10,301 bases of DNA from positions 1-10,301 of the forward strand of contig VGGT01000048.1 of assembly GCA_016868485.1 (NCBI GenBank). Reading direction: 5' to 3'. The stretch is from Bacteroidota bacterium. GTDB lineage: Bacteria; Bacteroidota; Bacteroidia; UBA7662. Made by a program: the position numbers and the translations under genes. The stretch's first letter is position 1. Each line of letters starts with the position of its first letter. Under the pieces are notes generated by a model that saw nothing but the letters and a program-made list of their open reading frames with translations, ran no database searches and had not been told where the DNA came from. This document shows, piece by piece, positions 1 through 5,586 of this stretch.

Positions 1-662
1 TAGAATTACAGCAGAGCAAGTCCGTTTCGGTCCACTGCATCGGTCTGGATTTGAGTACACCGGATGCGGCGGCCGAACTCTACCAACAGGTTCAAACATT
101 GGGTTGGTCGGTCGATTTCCTCATTAATAATGCAGGCGTGGGCGTATACGGGGCTTTCGCCTCGAGCGATTGGTCTAAAACCGCTGCCATGATCGACCTC
201 AACATCCGTTCACTCACCCAGCTCGCGCACCTCTTCCTACCCGGTATGATCGCCCAAGGGGGTGGTCGAATCATGAATGTGGCTTCCACTGCAGCCTTTC
301 AGCCCGGCCCAGGGATGTCGGTTTACTTTGCCACCAAGGCCTATGTACTGCATTTTTCCGAGGCGCTTCACCACGAAAACTACCGCAAAGGCGTTCGGGT
401 AACAGCACTTTGCCCAGGCCCAACCCGCAGCGGTTTTGGAGAAGCCATGATGGCACCTGGGCAAAACGTTCCTGCTTTTTTGCTCAGTCGGCGAATACCC
501 GACTCGGCCTCGGTGGCGCGCTACGCCTACAAGGCCATGATGCGTGGCGATGCTTTAGCCATACACGGATTCATGAACCGAATCATGGCGGCGAGCATCG
601 GGCTGTTTCCGAGGCGTTTGGTGACGCGCATCGCTGCGGGCCTCACCGGAGTTAAGGCGTAA
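1..662 (+). CDS. Short-chain dehydrogenase/reductase (SDR), 5'-truncated by window edge
   Basis: This is the C-terminal part of a classical SDR, a Rossmann-fold NAD(P)-dependent oxidoreductase; the substrate cannot be read from sequence. The frame is open from the first full codon at position 3, so the true start and the glycine-rich cofactor motif lie upstream. A TTG at 51 is internal: residues before it already read like the normal SDR strand ending in LDLS. Visible motifs are NNAG (codons at 126-137), the catalytic serine of NVAS (285-287), and Tyr-x3-Lys in YFATK, with Ser 13 residues before Tyr as in the classical family. PGPTRSGF follows, the usual cofactor-loop region. The C-terminus has a short hydrophobic and arginine-rich tail, as in DltE/YqjQ-like SDRs. 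It lies 40 bp upstream of a pterin synthase-type gene, so a sepiapterin reductase-like role is conceivable but not supported by any specific residue. Family assignment is secure; the function is unknown. Confidence 0.9.
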   Translation, partial: ELQQSKSVSVHCIGLDLSTPDAAAELYQQVQTLGWSVDFLINNAGVGVYGAFASSDWSKTAAMIDLNIRSLTQLAHLFLPGMIAQGGGRIMNVASTAAFQPGPGMSVYFATKAYVLHFSEALHHENYRKGVRVTALCPGPTRSGFGEAMMAPGQNVPAFLLSRRIPDSASVARYAYKAMMRGDALAIHGFMNRIMAASIGLFPRRLVTRIAAGLTGVKA

Positions 663-676
663 ATCAATTCGGCCCT

Positions 677-684
677 TATCTTTG
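677..684 (+). promoter_or_regulatory. Candidate Bacteroidota -7 promoter element for the PTPS-fabD pair
   Basis: TATCTTTG is an exact match to the Bacteroidota sigma-ABfr -7 consensus TAnnTTTG. It lies in the gap after the SDR gene and ends 18 bp before the ATG at 703. No clear TTG-type -33 element is visible at the expected spacing. If active, it places the TTG at 682 inside the promoter, which supports the ATG at 703 as the start. Inferred from motif only. Confidence 0.5.
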
Positions 685-702
685 CGGCGCTTGAGCCAAC
701 TT

Positions 703-1152
703 ATGATTCATCTGACCCGCAAGGAGCATTTCAACGCTGCCCATCAACTTTGGAACCCCAACTGGAGCGCCGAAAAAAACAAAGAGGTATTTGGCAAATG
801 CGCCAACCCCAATATGCACGGCCATAATTTTGAATTGTTGGTGACGCTCGTGGGCACACCCCACCCCGATACTGGATTTCTGATGGATCTGAAAGACCTC
901 AGCCGCATCATCCATGAACGGGTTTTGGACATCGTAGACCACAGCAACCTCAACCTCGACGTGCCCTTTATGCGCGGTAAAATGGCTTCGACCGAGCATC
1001 TGGCTATGGGAATATGGGATCAATTGGCCGATGTGCTTACGGCACCCAACTACCGCCTCTACAGCGTTCAATTATTCGAGACAGAACGCAATTTTGTTAC
1101 CTATTTTGGCCCGAATCCGACGGGCGTTATCCCTCAATTTTCCTACACATGA
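703..1152 (+). CDS. 6-pyruvoyltetrahydropterin synthase family enzyme (PTPS-II-like motif)
   Basis: A 149-residue zinc enzyme of the PTPS/QueD family, which converts 7,8-dihydroneopterin triphosphate to 6-pyruvoyltetrahydropterin or, in QueD, to 6-carboxytetrahydropterin for queuosine and deazapurine synthesis. Zinc ligands are His14 (FNAAH), His39 and His41 (HGH). The catalytic cysteine is Cys33, and the Asp79-His80 pair sits in VDHSNLN. Glutamates near the C-terminus (Glu98 in TEHL, Glu127 in FETERN) fit the pterin-anchoring region. The Cys-x5-HGHN spacing resembles animal PTPS; E. coli-type QueD has Cys-x3-HGH. This favours a PTPS-like over a QueD-like reaction, although databases often label such proteins QueD. 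The ATG at 703 is chosen over the TTG at 682 because the latter falls in a putative promoter and adds residues not seen in the family. The stop overlaps the fabD start (ATGA), suggesting translational coupling. Confidence 0.88.
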   Translation: MIHLTRKEHFNAAHQLWNPNWSAEKNKEVFGKCANPNMHGHNFELLVTLVGTPHPDTGFLMDLKDLSRIIHERVLDIVDHSNLNLDVPFMRGKMASTEHLAMGIWDQLADVLTAPNYRLYSVQLFETERNFVTYFGPNPTGVIPQFSYT

Positions 1153-2048
1153 TGGCATATTTGTTTCCCGGACAAGGGTCTCAGTTCCCTGGGATGGGCC
1201 TATCGCTCAGTACACGCAAACCCGAGACAAGCCGTATCTTTCAACAAGCCGATGAACTATTGGGCTTGCCCCTAACGGAACTCATGTGCCACGGCACGGC
1301 TGATGACCTTCGACAAACGAAAGTAACCCAACCCGCCATTTTTGTTTATTCGGTGGCTTTGGCGCGTTGCATGGGCGATCGCTTCCGTCCGGATGCCGCG
1401 GCCGGACATTCCCTGGGCGAATTTTCGGCCCTAACCGCTTGCGGGGCATTGTCGTTTGAAGAGGGTTTGCAATTGGTAGCGGCCCGTGCCAGGGCTATGC
1501 AGTCGGCCTGCGAGCTAACGCCTGGTGGGATGGCTGCGGTCATCGGCTTGGCCGACGAAGTGGTTGAACGCGTATGTGCCTCTGTTCAAAACGGCATTGT
1601 GGTGCCCGCCAACTACAATTGCCCGGGCCAAGTGGTGGTGTCGGGCGATGCGGCGGCCGTTGCTCAGGCTTGCACCCTGCTGAAGGAAGCCGGCGCCCGA
1701 ATGACAGTTACCCTTGAAGTCGGCGGAGCCTTTCACTCGCCTTTGATGGCGCCTGCGGCCGATGCCCTGAAAACAGCTGTTGAACAAGCCCGCATTGCGC
1801 CCCCGAGTTGTGCCATCTACCAGAACGTGACGGCACTTCCTACCCGCGACCCCGAAGTCATCCGCGAAAATCTGTTGAGTCAATTAACAGGCGCCGTTCG
1901 CTGGACGCAATCGCTTAACCAGATGTTTGCGGATGGAATTACGGCCTGTTTGGAAGTGGGCCCGGGCACAGTATTGTCTGGACTGGTTAAAAAAACCAAC
2001 CGTGCCGTCGGGGTGGAGTCGGCCGTGTGCACCGAAATTGACGAATAA
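1149..2048 (+). CDS. fabD: Malonyl-CoA:ACP transacylase
   Basis: Transfers malonyl from CoA to acyl carrier protein, supplying extender units to type II fatty-acid synthesis in the cytosol. Near the N-terminus is the family GQGSQ motif (residues 8-12). The catalytic serine is Ser88 in GHSLGE. Arg113, in the RARAMQ segment, lies where the malonate carboxylate-binding arginine is expected. The catalytic His196 is in GAFHSPLM, and a QNVTA segment starts at 225. At 299 residues the length is normal. The open frame extends upstream to about 1014, but those residues are shadow coding of the previous gene; homology begins at MAYLFPGQG. Two adjacent ATGs (1149 and 1152) are possible starts. The first overlaps the preceding stop as ATGA, so initiation probably depends on ribosomes finishing the pterin gene. 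fabD is more often beside other fab genes, so this pairing is somewhat unusual. Assignment is confident. Confidence 0.96.
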   Translation: MMAYLFPGQGSQFPGMGLSLSTRKPETSRIFQQADELLGLPLTELMCHGTADDLRQTKVTQPAIFVYSVALARCMGDRFRPDAAAGHSLGEFSALTACGALSFEEGLQLVAARARAMQSACELTPGGMAAVIGLADEVVERVCASVQNGIVVPANYNCPGQVVVSGDAAAVAQACTLLKEAGARMTVTLEVGGAFHSPLMAPAADALKTAVEQARIAPPSCAIYQNVTALPTRDPEVIRENLLSQLTGAVRWTQSLNQMFADGITACLEVGPGTVLSGLVKKTNRAVGVESAVCTEIDE

Positions 2049-2067
2049 GACCTCCCTAGCCCTGAAT

Positions 2068-2121
2068 TCGGCCGACACCCTTATCTCTCGGCCGACACCC
2101 TAAGCATTCGGGCAACACCTT
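2068..2121. repeat. Three tandem 20-bp repeat units at the fabD/prmC convergence
   Basis: Units start at 2068, 2088 and 2108. The first two share the exact 14-mer TCGGCCGACACCCT; the third is a diverged copy, TCGGGCAACACCTT. Units two and three lie inside the last codons of prmC (minus strand), and the first lies just past its stop. TCGGCCGA is self-complementary, so copies at 2068-2075 and 2088-2095 could pair as an 8-bp stem with a 12-nt loop on either strand. No T-run follows, so I do not call it a terminator. Confidence 0.8.
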
Positions 2122-3076
2122 GCGCATCGCATCGCATCTCTGTATCCCAGGCACCAAACAAATCTCGGATAGACGCTGCGCAATCCGATGGCATTTCCAT
2201 ATACATCACCTTACTGCAGGGCTGCCGTTGATCCGGCTCGCGCGGCAAATCCCCCGCCATGAAGCCTCGTTGTATGGACACAGCCCGCTTCTTAATCGAT
2301 CTTGATGCATCGATTGCTTTTCGGAGTTGATCGGCCAGGACTCGGTAATAGTAGAGTGAATCGGCCTGCGGAGCGAATAAGGCCAAATGGGGTTCATGTT
2401 GCGCTACTCCGGGCGATAAAGTATGTTCCATACCCTGTCCAATGTAAGGCGGGTTGCACACCACTACATCCCAGGACGGCCACCGCTCGGCACGCATATC
2501 GACTTGGTGAATGCGCACAGGCGCGTGATGTTTCCGCGCATTCAGCCGCGCAACCGACAAAGCTTTCGGGTCAATATCCATCCCTCGCACCTTCCAATTT
2601 GGCCTTTCGAGCCCGATTGAACAAGCAATAGCGCCACTTCCACAGCCTACGTCAAGCAGCTGAAGTCGACGGTTTTCGTTTTCTCGATCGAGGACCCAAG
2701 CGACCAATTCTTCCGTCTCAGGCCGTGGAATGAGCACAGCACCGCGAAGCGCATATTTTCGGTTCATAAACCAGGCTTCATCGAGCACATAGGCGAGCGG
2801 TCGAAGTTCCAGCAGCAGTTCAAGATCGCGCCGCAGCTGCTTGCAGCGCACCAAATCCATGGGTTGCCAACGGCGGTTGATCCAATCGAGGCGGGTTCCA
2901 CCCGTTCGGTTCTCATACCAACGCCACCACATGGCATCGGTTTCTGAATCACCATATAAGGTCTTGAGCGGGGCCGAAAAGGAGATCCTGGCCGCATGCC
3001 AGGAACGATCAACGTCAGTACTTTGGGCTGAATCGGCTGCGGCTTGATGGGAAATTGCTGACTTGGGCTGTGACAC
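2081..3076 (-). CDS. prmC: Peptide chain release factor N5-glutamine methyltransferase (HemK/PrmC)
   Basis: S-adenosylmethionine-dependent methylation of the glutamine in the GGQ motif of release factors RF1 and RF2, needed for efficient termination. An N-terminal helical domain (about 33-110) is followed by VLIPRPETEELV (114-125), the SAM-binding motif LDVGCGSG (141-148) and the substrate-binding NPPY (208-211). The segment after NPPY (EPHLALF) is typical of the family. At 331 residues it is longer than the usual roughly 280. The excess is about 30 N-terminal residues and an arginine/lysine-rich stretch (about 251-288) where relatives have a short LKPGG-like turn. GTG at 3076 is the only conventional start: an in-frame TGA lies one codon upstream, and no ATG, GTG or TTG precedes the conserved region. 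The last codons lie in a tandem repeat, so the C-terminal tail (LRVSAER) may be repeat-derived. It is divergent from ribD and convergent with fabD. Confidence 0.92.
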   Translation of the reverse strand: MSQPKSAISHQAAADSAQSTDVDRSWHAARISFSAPLKTLYGDSETDAMWWRWYENRTGGTRLDWINRRWQPMDLVRCKQLRRDLELLLELRPLAYVLDEAWFMNRKYALRGAVLIPRPETEELVAWVLDRENENRRLQLLDVGCGSGAIACSIGLERPNWKVRGMDIDPKALSVARLNARKHHAPVRIHQVDMRAERWPSWDVVVCNPPYIGQGMEHTLSPGVAQHEPHLALFAPQADSLYYYRVLADQLRKAIDASRSIKKRAVSIQRGFMAGDLPREPDQRQPCSKVMYMEMPSDCAASIRDLFGAWDTEMRCDAQGVARMLRVSAER

Positions 3077-3080
3077 GCCT

Positions 3081-3088
3081 CAAAATTA
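3081..3088 (-). promoter_or_regulatory. Candidate -7 promoter element for prmC
   Basis: On the minus strand this reads TAATTTTG, matching the Bacteroidota TAnnTTTG pattern. Only 4 bp separate it from the GTG at 3076, so a transcript from it would be leaderless or nearly so. No -33 TTG is evident. The motif is AT-rich and could occur by chance. Confidence 0.35.
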
Positions 3089-3093
3089 GCTGC

Positions 3094-3101
3094 TATTTTT
3101 G
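3094..3101 (+). promoter_or_regulatory. Candidate -7 promoter element for ribD
   Basis: TATTTTTG matches TAnnTTTG and ends 6 bp before the ATG at 3108, so the leader would be only a few nucleotides. It is back to back with the prmC element on the opposite strand, 5 bp away. Motif match only, with no clear -33 box. Confidence 0.4.
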
Positions 3102-3107
3102 CTCGTG

Positions 3108-4151
3108 ATGGTGATTCCTTTTTCAAAAACCCTACATGCCGTTCATTTACCCTTTATGAGGCGTGCCTGCGAATTGTCGTTGTTGTCGAACAGCCACACC
3201 GCGCCCAACCCCATGGTAGGCGCCGTGCTGGTGCACAACGGAACAATCATTGGAGAAGGCCGTCATATGCGGTTTGGCGCAGCCCATGCCGAGGTGGAAG
3301 CCATTCGATCCTGCCAAACGCCCTCTGTTTTACCCGAAAGTACCCTGTATGTGACCCTCGAGCCATGTAATCACCACGGAAAAACCCCCCCATGTACTGA
3401 TTTGATTCTCGACAGCCGGATTTCGCGCGTTGTGGTTGCCTGTACCGATCCCCATGACCTGGTGGGCGGAAGTGGCCTTCAGCGCTTGGTGGATGCGGGG
3501 GTTGAGGTGGTCTTGGGCGTGCTGGAATCGGAGTGCACCGAGGCGAACCGTCGATTTTTCACCTTCCACCGCGAGCGAAGGCCGCATGTGGTTCTTAAAT
3601 GGGCAGAGTCGGCCGATGGCTTCGTTGCCCCAGCATCGCCAGGTCCCTACTGGTTGAGCAGTGCCCACAGTCGGCAACTGGTGCACCGCTGGCGTACGGA
3701 AGAAGCGGCCGTTTTGGTGGGTGCTGGCACTGTGTTGGCCGATAACCCCCATTTGGGTGCCCGATGGTATGCAGGTCGACAACCCATCCGTGTATTGGTG
3801 GAACACCCGCCCATGTTGAACGGCGATTATCAGATCCTGAGGGATGAAGGAAAACTCATCCGGATCGAAACAAACCCCAAAATGCCCCTTCATGCACAAA
3901 TAGGCGTAATCCTCGAGCAACTGCATCAACATTCGGTGCTGTCGGTGCTGGTAGAAGCGGGCCCAGGCCTGCAGAAAGCCTTTATTGAATCGGGTTTATG
4001 GGACGAGATTCGGGTATTCACTTCCCCAAAGACGCTCAGCGCAGGTCTTTCGGCGCCTATCCTTCCGGTGAACGCCTATTTGTGGGAAAGTCAATCCATC
4101 GGAGGTGATCAGCTCCGTTTGTATCGTGCTGCCGTTCAAATGCGGCCCTGA
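3108..4151 (+). CDS. ribD: Bifunctional diaminohydroxyphosphoribosylaminopyrimidine deaminase / 5-amino-6-(5-phosphoribosylamino)uracil reductase
   Basis: Catalyses the second and third steps of riboflavin synthesis: zinc-dependent deamination of the pyrimidine made by GTP cyclohydrolase II, then NADPH-dependent ribose reduction. The N-terminal deaminase domain (about 15-150) shows PNPMVGAV (33-40), the catalytic HAE (60-62) and zinc cysteines 87 and 96 in the PC-x7-PPC pattern. The reductase domain (about 158-347) begins with PHVVLKWAESADG and contains VLVGAGTVLADNPHL. At 347 residues the length is normal for the fused enzyme. Start choice: ATG at 3108, with GTG at 3111 an alternative. ATG at 3156 would remove the HLPFMRRACEL region that relatives carry, and a TTG at 3099 lies in the putative promoter. 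It stands apart from other rib genes here; ribF lies about 5 kb away on the other strand. No FMN riboswitch fits the very short upstream gap. Confidence 0.95.
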   Translation: MVIPFSKTLHAVHLPFMRRACELSLLSNSHTAPNPMVGAVLVHNGTIIGEGRHMRFGAAHAEVEAIRSCQTPSVLPESTLYVTLEPCNHHGKTPPCTDLILDSRISRVVVACTDPHDLVGGSGLQRLVDAGVEVVLGVLESECTEANRRFFTFHRERRPHVVLKWAESADGFVAPASPGPYWLSSAHSRQLVHRWRTEEAAVLVGAGTVLADNPHLGARWYAGRQPIRVLVEHPPMLNGDYQILRDEGKLIRIETNPKMPLHAQIGVILEQLHQHSVLSVLVEAGPGLQKAFIESGLWDEIRVFTSPKTLSAGLSAPILPVNAYLWESQSIGGDQLRLYRAAVQMRP

Positions 4152-4187
4152 AAAGGACACAAACATTCCGAGAATAGAAATTAATCG

Positions 4188-4195
4188 TATATTCG
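4188..4195 (+). promoter_or_regulatory. Candidate -7 promoter element for the FKBP gene
   Basis: TATATTCG matches TAnnTTTG at all but one fixed position (C for T). It ends 19 bp before the ATG at 4215, and the sequence between is A-rich, as typical of Bacteroidota leaders. No convincing -33 TTG is seen. Confidence 0.45.
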
Positions 4196-4214
4196 CGCCC
4201 TAAACCTAAACCAA

Positions 4215-4913
4215 ATGAAAAACAAAACCTGGGTATTGCTCGCCCTGCTGAGTATGGTCGGCGTTCAGGCTTGCAACGGACAAAAGAAAATGGACAAAAA
4301 CGCAGAACTCAAAACCGAACTCGACACGGTCAGCTACAGCATTGGCGTGAGCATCGGTGAAAACCTTAAGAAGCAAGGAATCGAAGGCCTGAATTATCAG
4401 GCCATCAAGCAGGCTATGATGGATGTTATGGAAAAAGATGGCAAACCCAGCATCAAAGCGGAAGAAGCCAATATGCACATCCAAAAATATTTCACCGCCA
4501 TGATGGACCGCAAAGCGGATGCCGCTGTGGCCAAAGGAAGGGAGTTTTTGGAGAAAAACGGAAAGCGCGAAGGGGTAACCACTACCGCCAGCGGACTACA
4601 GTATGAGGTCATGAAAATGGGCTCTGGCGATAAGCCGAAAGAAACAGATGAGGTTACGGTTCACTACCACGGAACCCTCACCGATGGCAAGGTTTTCGAT
4701 AGCTCTGTTGAGCGTGGCGAACCCGCAACCTTCCCGCTCAATGGTGTCATCAAGGGATGGACCGAAGCACTTCAATTGATGCCCACTGGCTCCAAATTCA
4801 AAATTTTCCTCCCGAGCGACCTGGCTTATGGTGCGCAAGGTGCTGGTGAAATGATTGGTCCGAATGAGACACTTGTTTTCGAAGTTGAGTTACTCAAAAT
4901 AAACAAGAAGTAA
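4215..4913 (+). CDS. FKBP-type peptidyl-prolyl cis-trans isomerase, lipoprotein (FkpA/Mip-like)
   Basis: A 232-residue envelope folding catalyst that isomerises X-Pro bonds. A lipoprotein signal peptide covers residues 1-19 (MKNK, then a hydrophobic core), with a lipobox ending Val-Gln-Ala-Cys and lipidation expected at Cys20. No acidic-rich export signal follows Cys20, so I infer a periplasm-facing lipoprotein, but this is uncertain. Residues about 36-115 are the FKBP_N dimerisation domain (DTVSYSIGVSIGENLKKQG and a long charged helix), as in FkpA and Mip. Residues about 140-230 are the FKBP domain. Expected active-site residues are present: Tyr151 (VHYHG), Phe161-Asp162 (VFDSS), Val178-Ile179, Trp182 and Tyr205 (LAYG). 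The ATG at 4215 starts the signal peptide directly. The gene has its own putative promoter and ends at a strong terminator, so it is probably monocistronic. Confidence 0.93.
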   Translation: MKNKTWVLLALLSMVGVQACNGQKKMDKNAELKTELDTVSYSIGVSIGENLKKQGIEGLNYQAIKQAMMDVMEKDGKPSIKAEEANMHIQKYFTAMMDRKADAAVAKGREFLEKNGKREGVTTTASGLQYEVMKMGSGDKPKETDEVTVHYHGTLTDGKVFDSSVERGEPATFPLNGVIKGWTEALQLMPTGSKFKIFLPSDLAYGAQGAGEMIGPNETLVFEVELLKINKK

Positions 4914-4931
4914 TTCGTTTGTAGGCATGAG

Positions 4932-4958
4932 CGGCTCACCCTAGGGTGGGCCGTTTTT
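4932..4958 (+). terminator. Intrinsic (rho-independent) terminator after the FKBP gene
   Basis: The inverted repeat CGGCTCACCC (4932-4941) and GGGTGGGCCG (4944-4953) forms a stem of about nine pairs, one of them G-U, around a tight CTAG-centred loop. Five T residues follow directly (4954-4958). It lies 19 bp after the FKBP stop and just before the rlmH duplication. Confidence 0.88.
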
Positions 4959-4979
4959 GTTTATGGGCTTGATCACAGC

Positions 4980-4985
4980 AGGAGG
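4980..4985 (+). promoter_or_regulatory. Strong Shine-Dalgarno site in front of the truncated copy-1 ORF
   Basis: AGGAGG lies 7 bp before the ATG at 4993, an ideal SD and spacing. The matching site before the real rlmH start (5045-5050) reads AAGAGG, one base weaker. Other genes here lack SD sites, so this stands out. It directs ribosomes to a short dead-end ORF. Confidence 0.6.
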
Positions 4986-4992
4986 TATTTCT

Positions 4993-5037
4993 ATGCAACA
5001 CATCAGACTCATTTGTGTAGGCCAGCAATGGGCTTGA
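4993..5037 (+). pseudogene. Truncated duplicate of the rlmH start, 14-codon leader ORF
   Basis: The ATG at 4993 begins a frame reading MQHIRLICVGQQWA, then TGA at 5035-5037. The first 12 residues are identical to the rlmH N-terminus; the last two and the stop come from the junction with the second copy. An in-frame ATG at 4963 could extend it by 10 codons. The stop lies 20 bp before the true rlmH ATG, close enough for reinitiation. It is most simply a non-functional by-product of tandem duplication, though it could act as an upstream ORF that modulates rlmH translation. Confidence 0.6.
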
Positions 5038-5057
5038 TCACAGCAAGAGGCATTTCT

Positions 5058-5543
5058 ATGCAACACATCAGACTCATTTGTGTAGGCCAGCAAGAAGAAG
5101 CATACATTAGGGAGGGTATTGCCGTTTATGAAAAGCGACTGAAGCGATTCACCCGTTTTGAACGAATCAGCGGCGCACCTTCGATTAGCCATCGTGGCAA
5201 ATTGGATCCCGCTCGATTGGCCATTGAGGAGGCGGCCTGGATTCGTCGACAGCGGGCGGATCGTGCCCAAATGGTACTGCTCGATGAGCATGGAACCGTT
5301 TACGATTCGCGTGGTTTTGCCGATTGGCTCCAATCCTCTGCCGCTGCTGGTTTGGGTAAATTTGATTTTGTGGTTGGCGGAGCCTACGGATTGGATCCAA
5401 GTCTTCGGTCTGAGGCCCATCACATCATTTCTTTATCGGCGCTCACCTTCACCCACCAAATGGTTCGGCTTATATTTGTGGAACAATTGTATCGGGCGTT
5501 TACCCAAATACACAAGCTCCCCTACCATAACGAGGGCTTTTGA
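5058..5543 (+). CDS. rlmH: 23S rRNA (pseudouridine-1915-N3)-methyltransferase RlmH
   Basis: A SPOUT-class, SAM-dependent methyltransferase that modifies pseudouridine 1915 in helix 69 of 23S rRNA on assembled 70S ribosomes. The 161-residue product matches the family's usual 155-160. Characteristic segments are the N-terminal IRLICVGQQEEAYIREGI, the central VLLDEHG, the SAM-knot VVGGAYGL, and the C-terminal ISLSALTFTHQMVRLIFVEQ followed by LYRAF and PYHNE. The start is ATG 5058, where family homology begins (MQHIRL). The open frame continues upstream through copy 1 of the duplication, and ATG 5028 is also in frame, but those residues are not family-like. Translation depends on the weaker AAGAGG site, because the better AGGAGG belongs to the duplicated leader ORF. 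No -7 promoter is obvious between the upstream terminator and the gene. Confidence 0.95.
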   Translation: MQHIRLICVGQQEEAYIREGIAVYEKRLKRFTRFERISGAPSISHRGKLDPARLAIEEAAWIRRQRADRAQMVLLDEHGTVYDSRGFADWLQSSAAAGLGKFDFVVGGAYGLDPSLRSEAHHIISLSALTFTHQMVRLIFVEQLYRAFTQIHKLPYHNEGF

Positions 5544-5586
5544 CCCGATACTATCCGTTTTATTCAATACTGTTTTTTATCTCGTT

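Larger units (their letters stand above)
4963..5092 (+). repeat. 65-bp tandem duplication covering the rlmH 5' end and its ribosome-binding site
   Basis: Copy 1 is 4963-5027 and copy 2 is 5028-5092, directly abutting. They differ at only two positions: G4981 against A5046, and T4986 against C5051. Each copy holds upstream sequence, an SD-like site, an ATG and the first 12 codons of rlmH. The period is not a multiple of three, so copy 1 cannot read through into copy 2 in frame. Both differences lie at or next to the ribosome-binding site. Confidence 0.95.

Noticed and set aside
1014..1148. Extended N-terminus for FabD
   Set aside because: These codons overlap the PTPS-family gene in another frame. 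FabD homology begins at MAYLFPGQG, so the ATG at 1149 or 1152 is the start.
3077..3107. FMN riboswitch upstream of ribD
   Set aside because: The gap is only about 30 bp, far too short for an RFN element, and no conserved blocks are visible.
3330..3932. 200-codon open frame on the minus strand inside ribD
   Set aside because: It is fully antisense to a confidently identified gene, has no recognisable motifs, and is explained by GC-rich codon structure.
4963..5092. Possible CRISPR or mobile-element end
   Set aside because: There are only two directly abutting copies with no spacers, no inverted terminal repeats and no transposase. The content is the rlmH start, so it is a simple tandem duplication.
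4941..5423. 160-codon minus-strand open frame across the terminator, the duplication and rlmH
   Set aside because: It contains a duplicated segment only because it is antisense to the 65-bp repeat. It resembles no family I know and overlaps a real terminator and gene.
5158..5586. Long N-terminal extension of the oxidoreductase
   Set aside because: It is an alternate-frame shadow of rlmH. The Rossmann GATGATG motif sits at the normal distance from ATG 5587.
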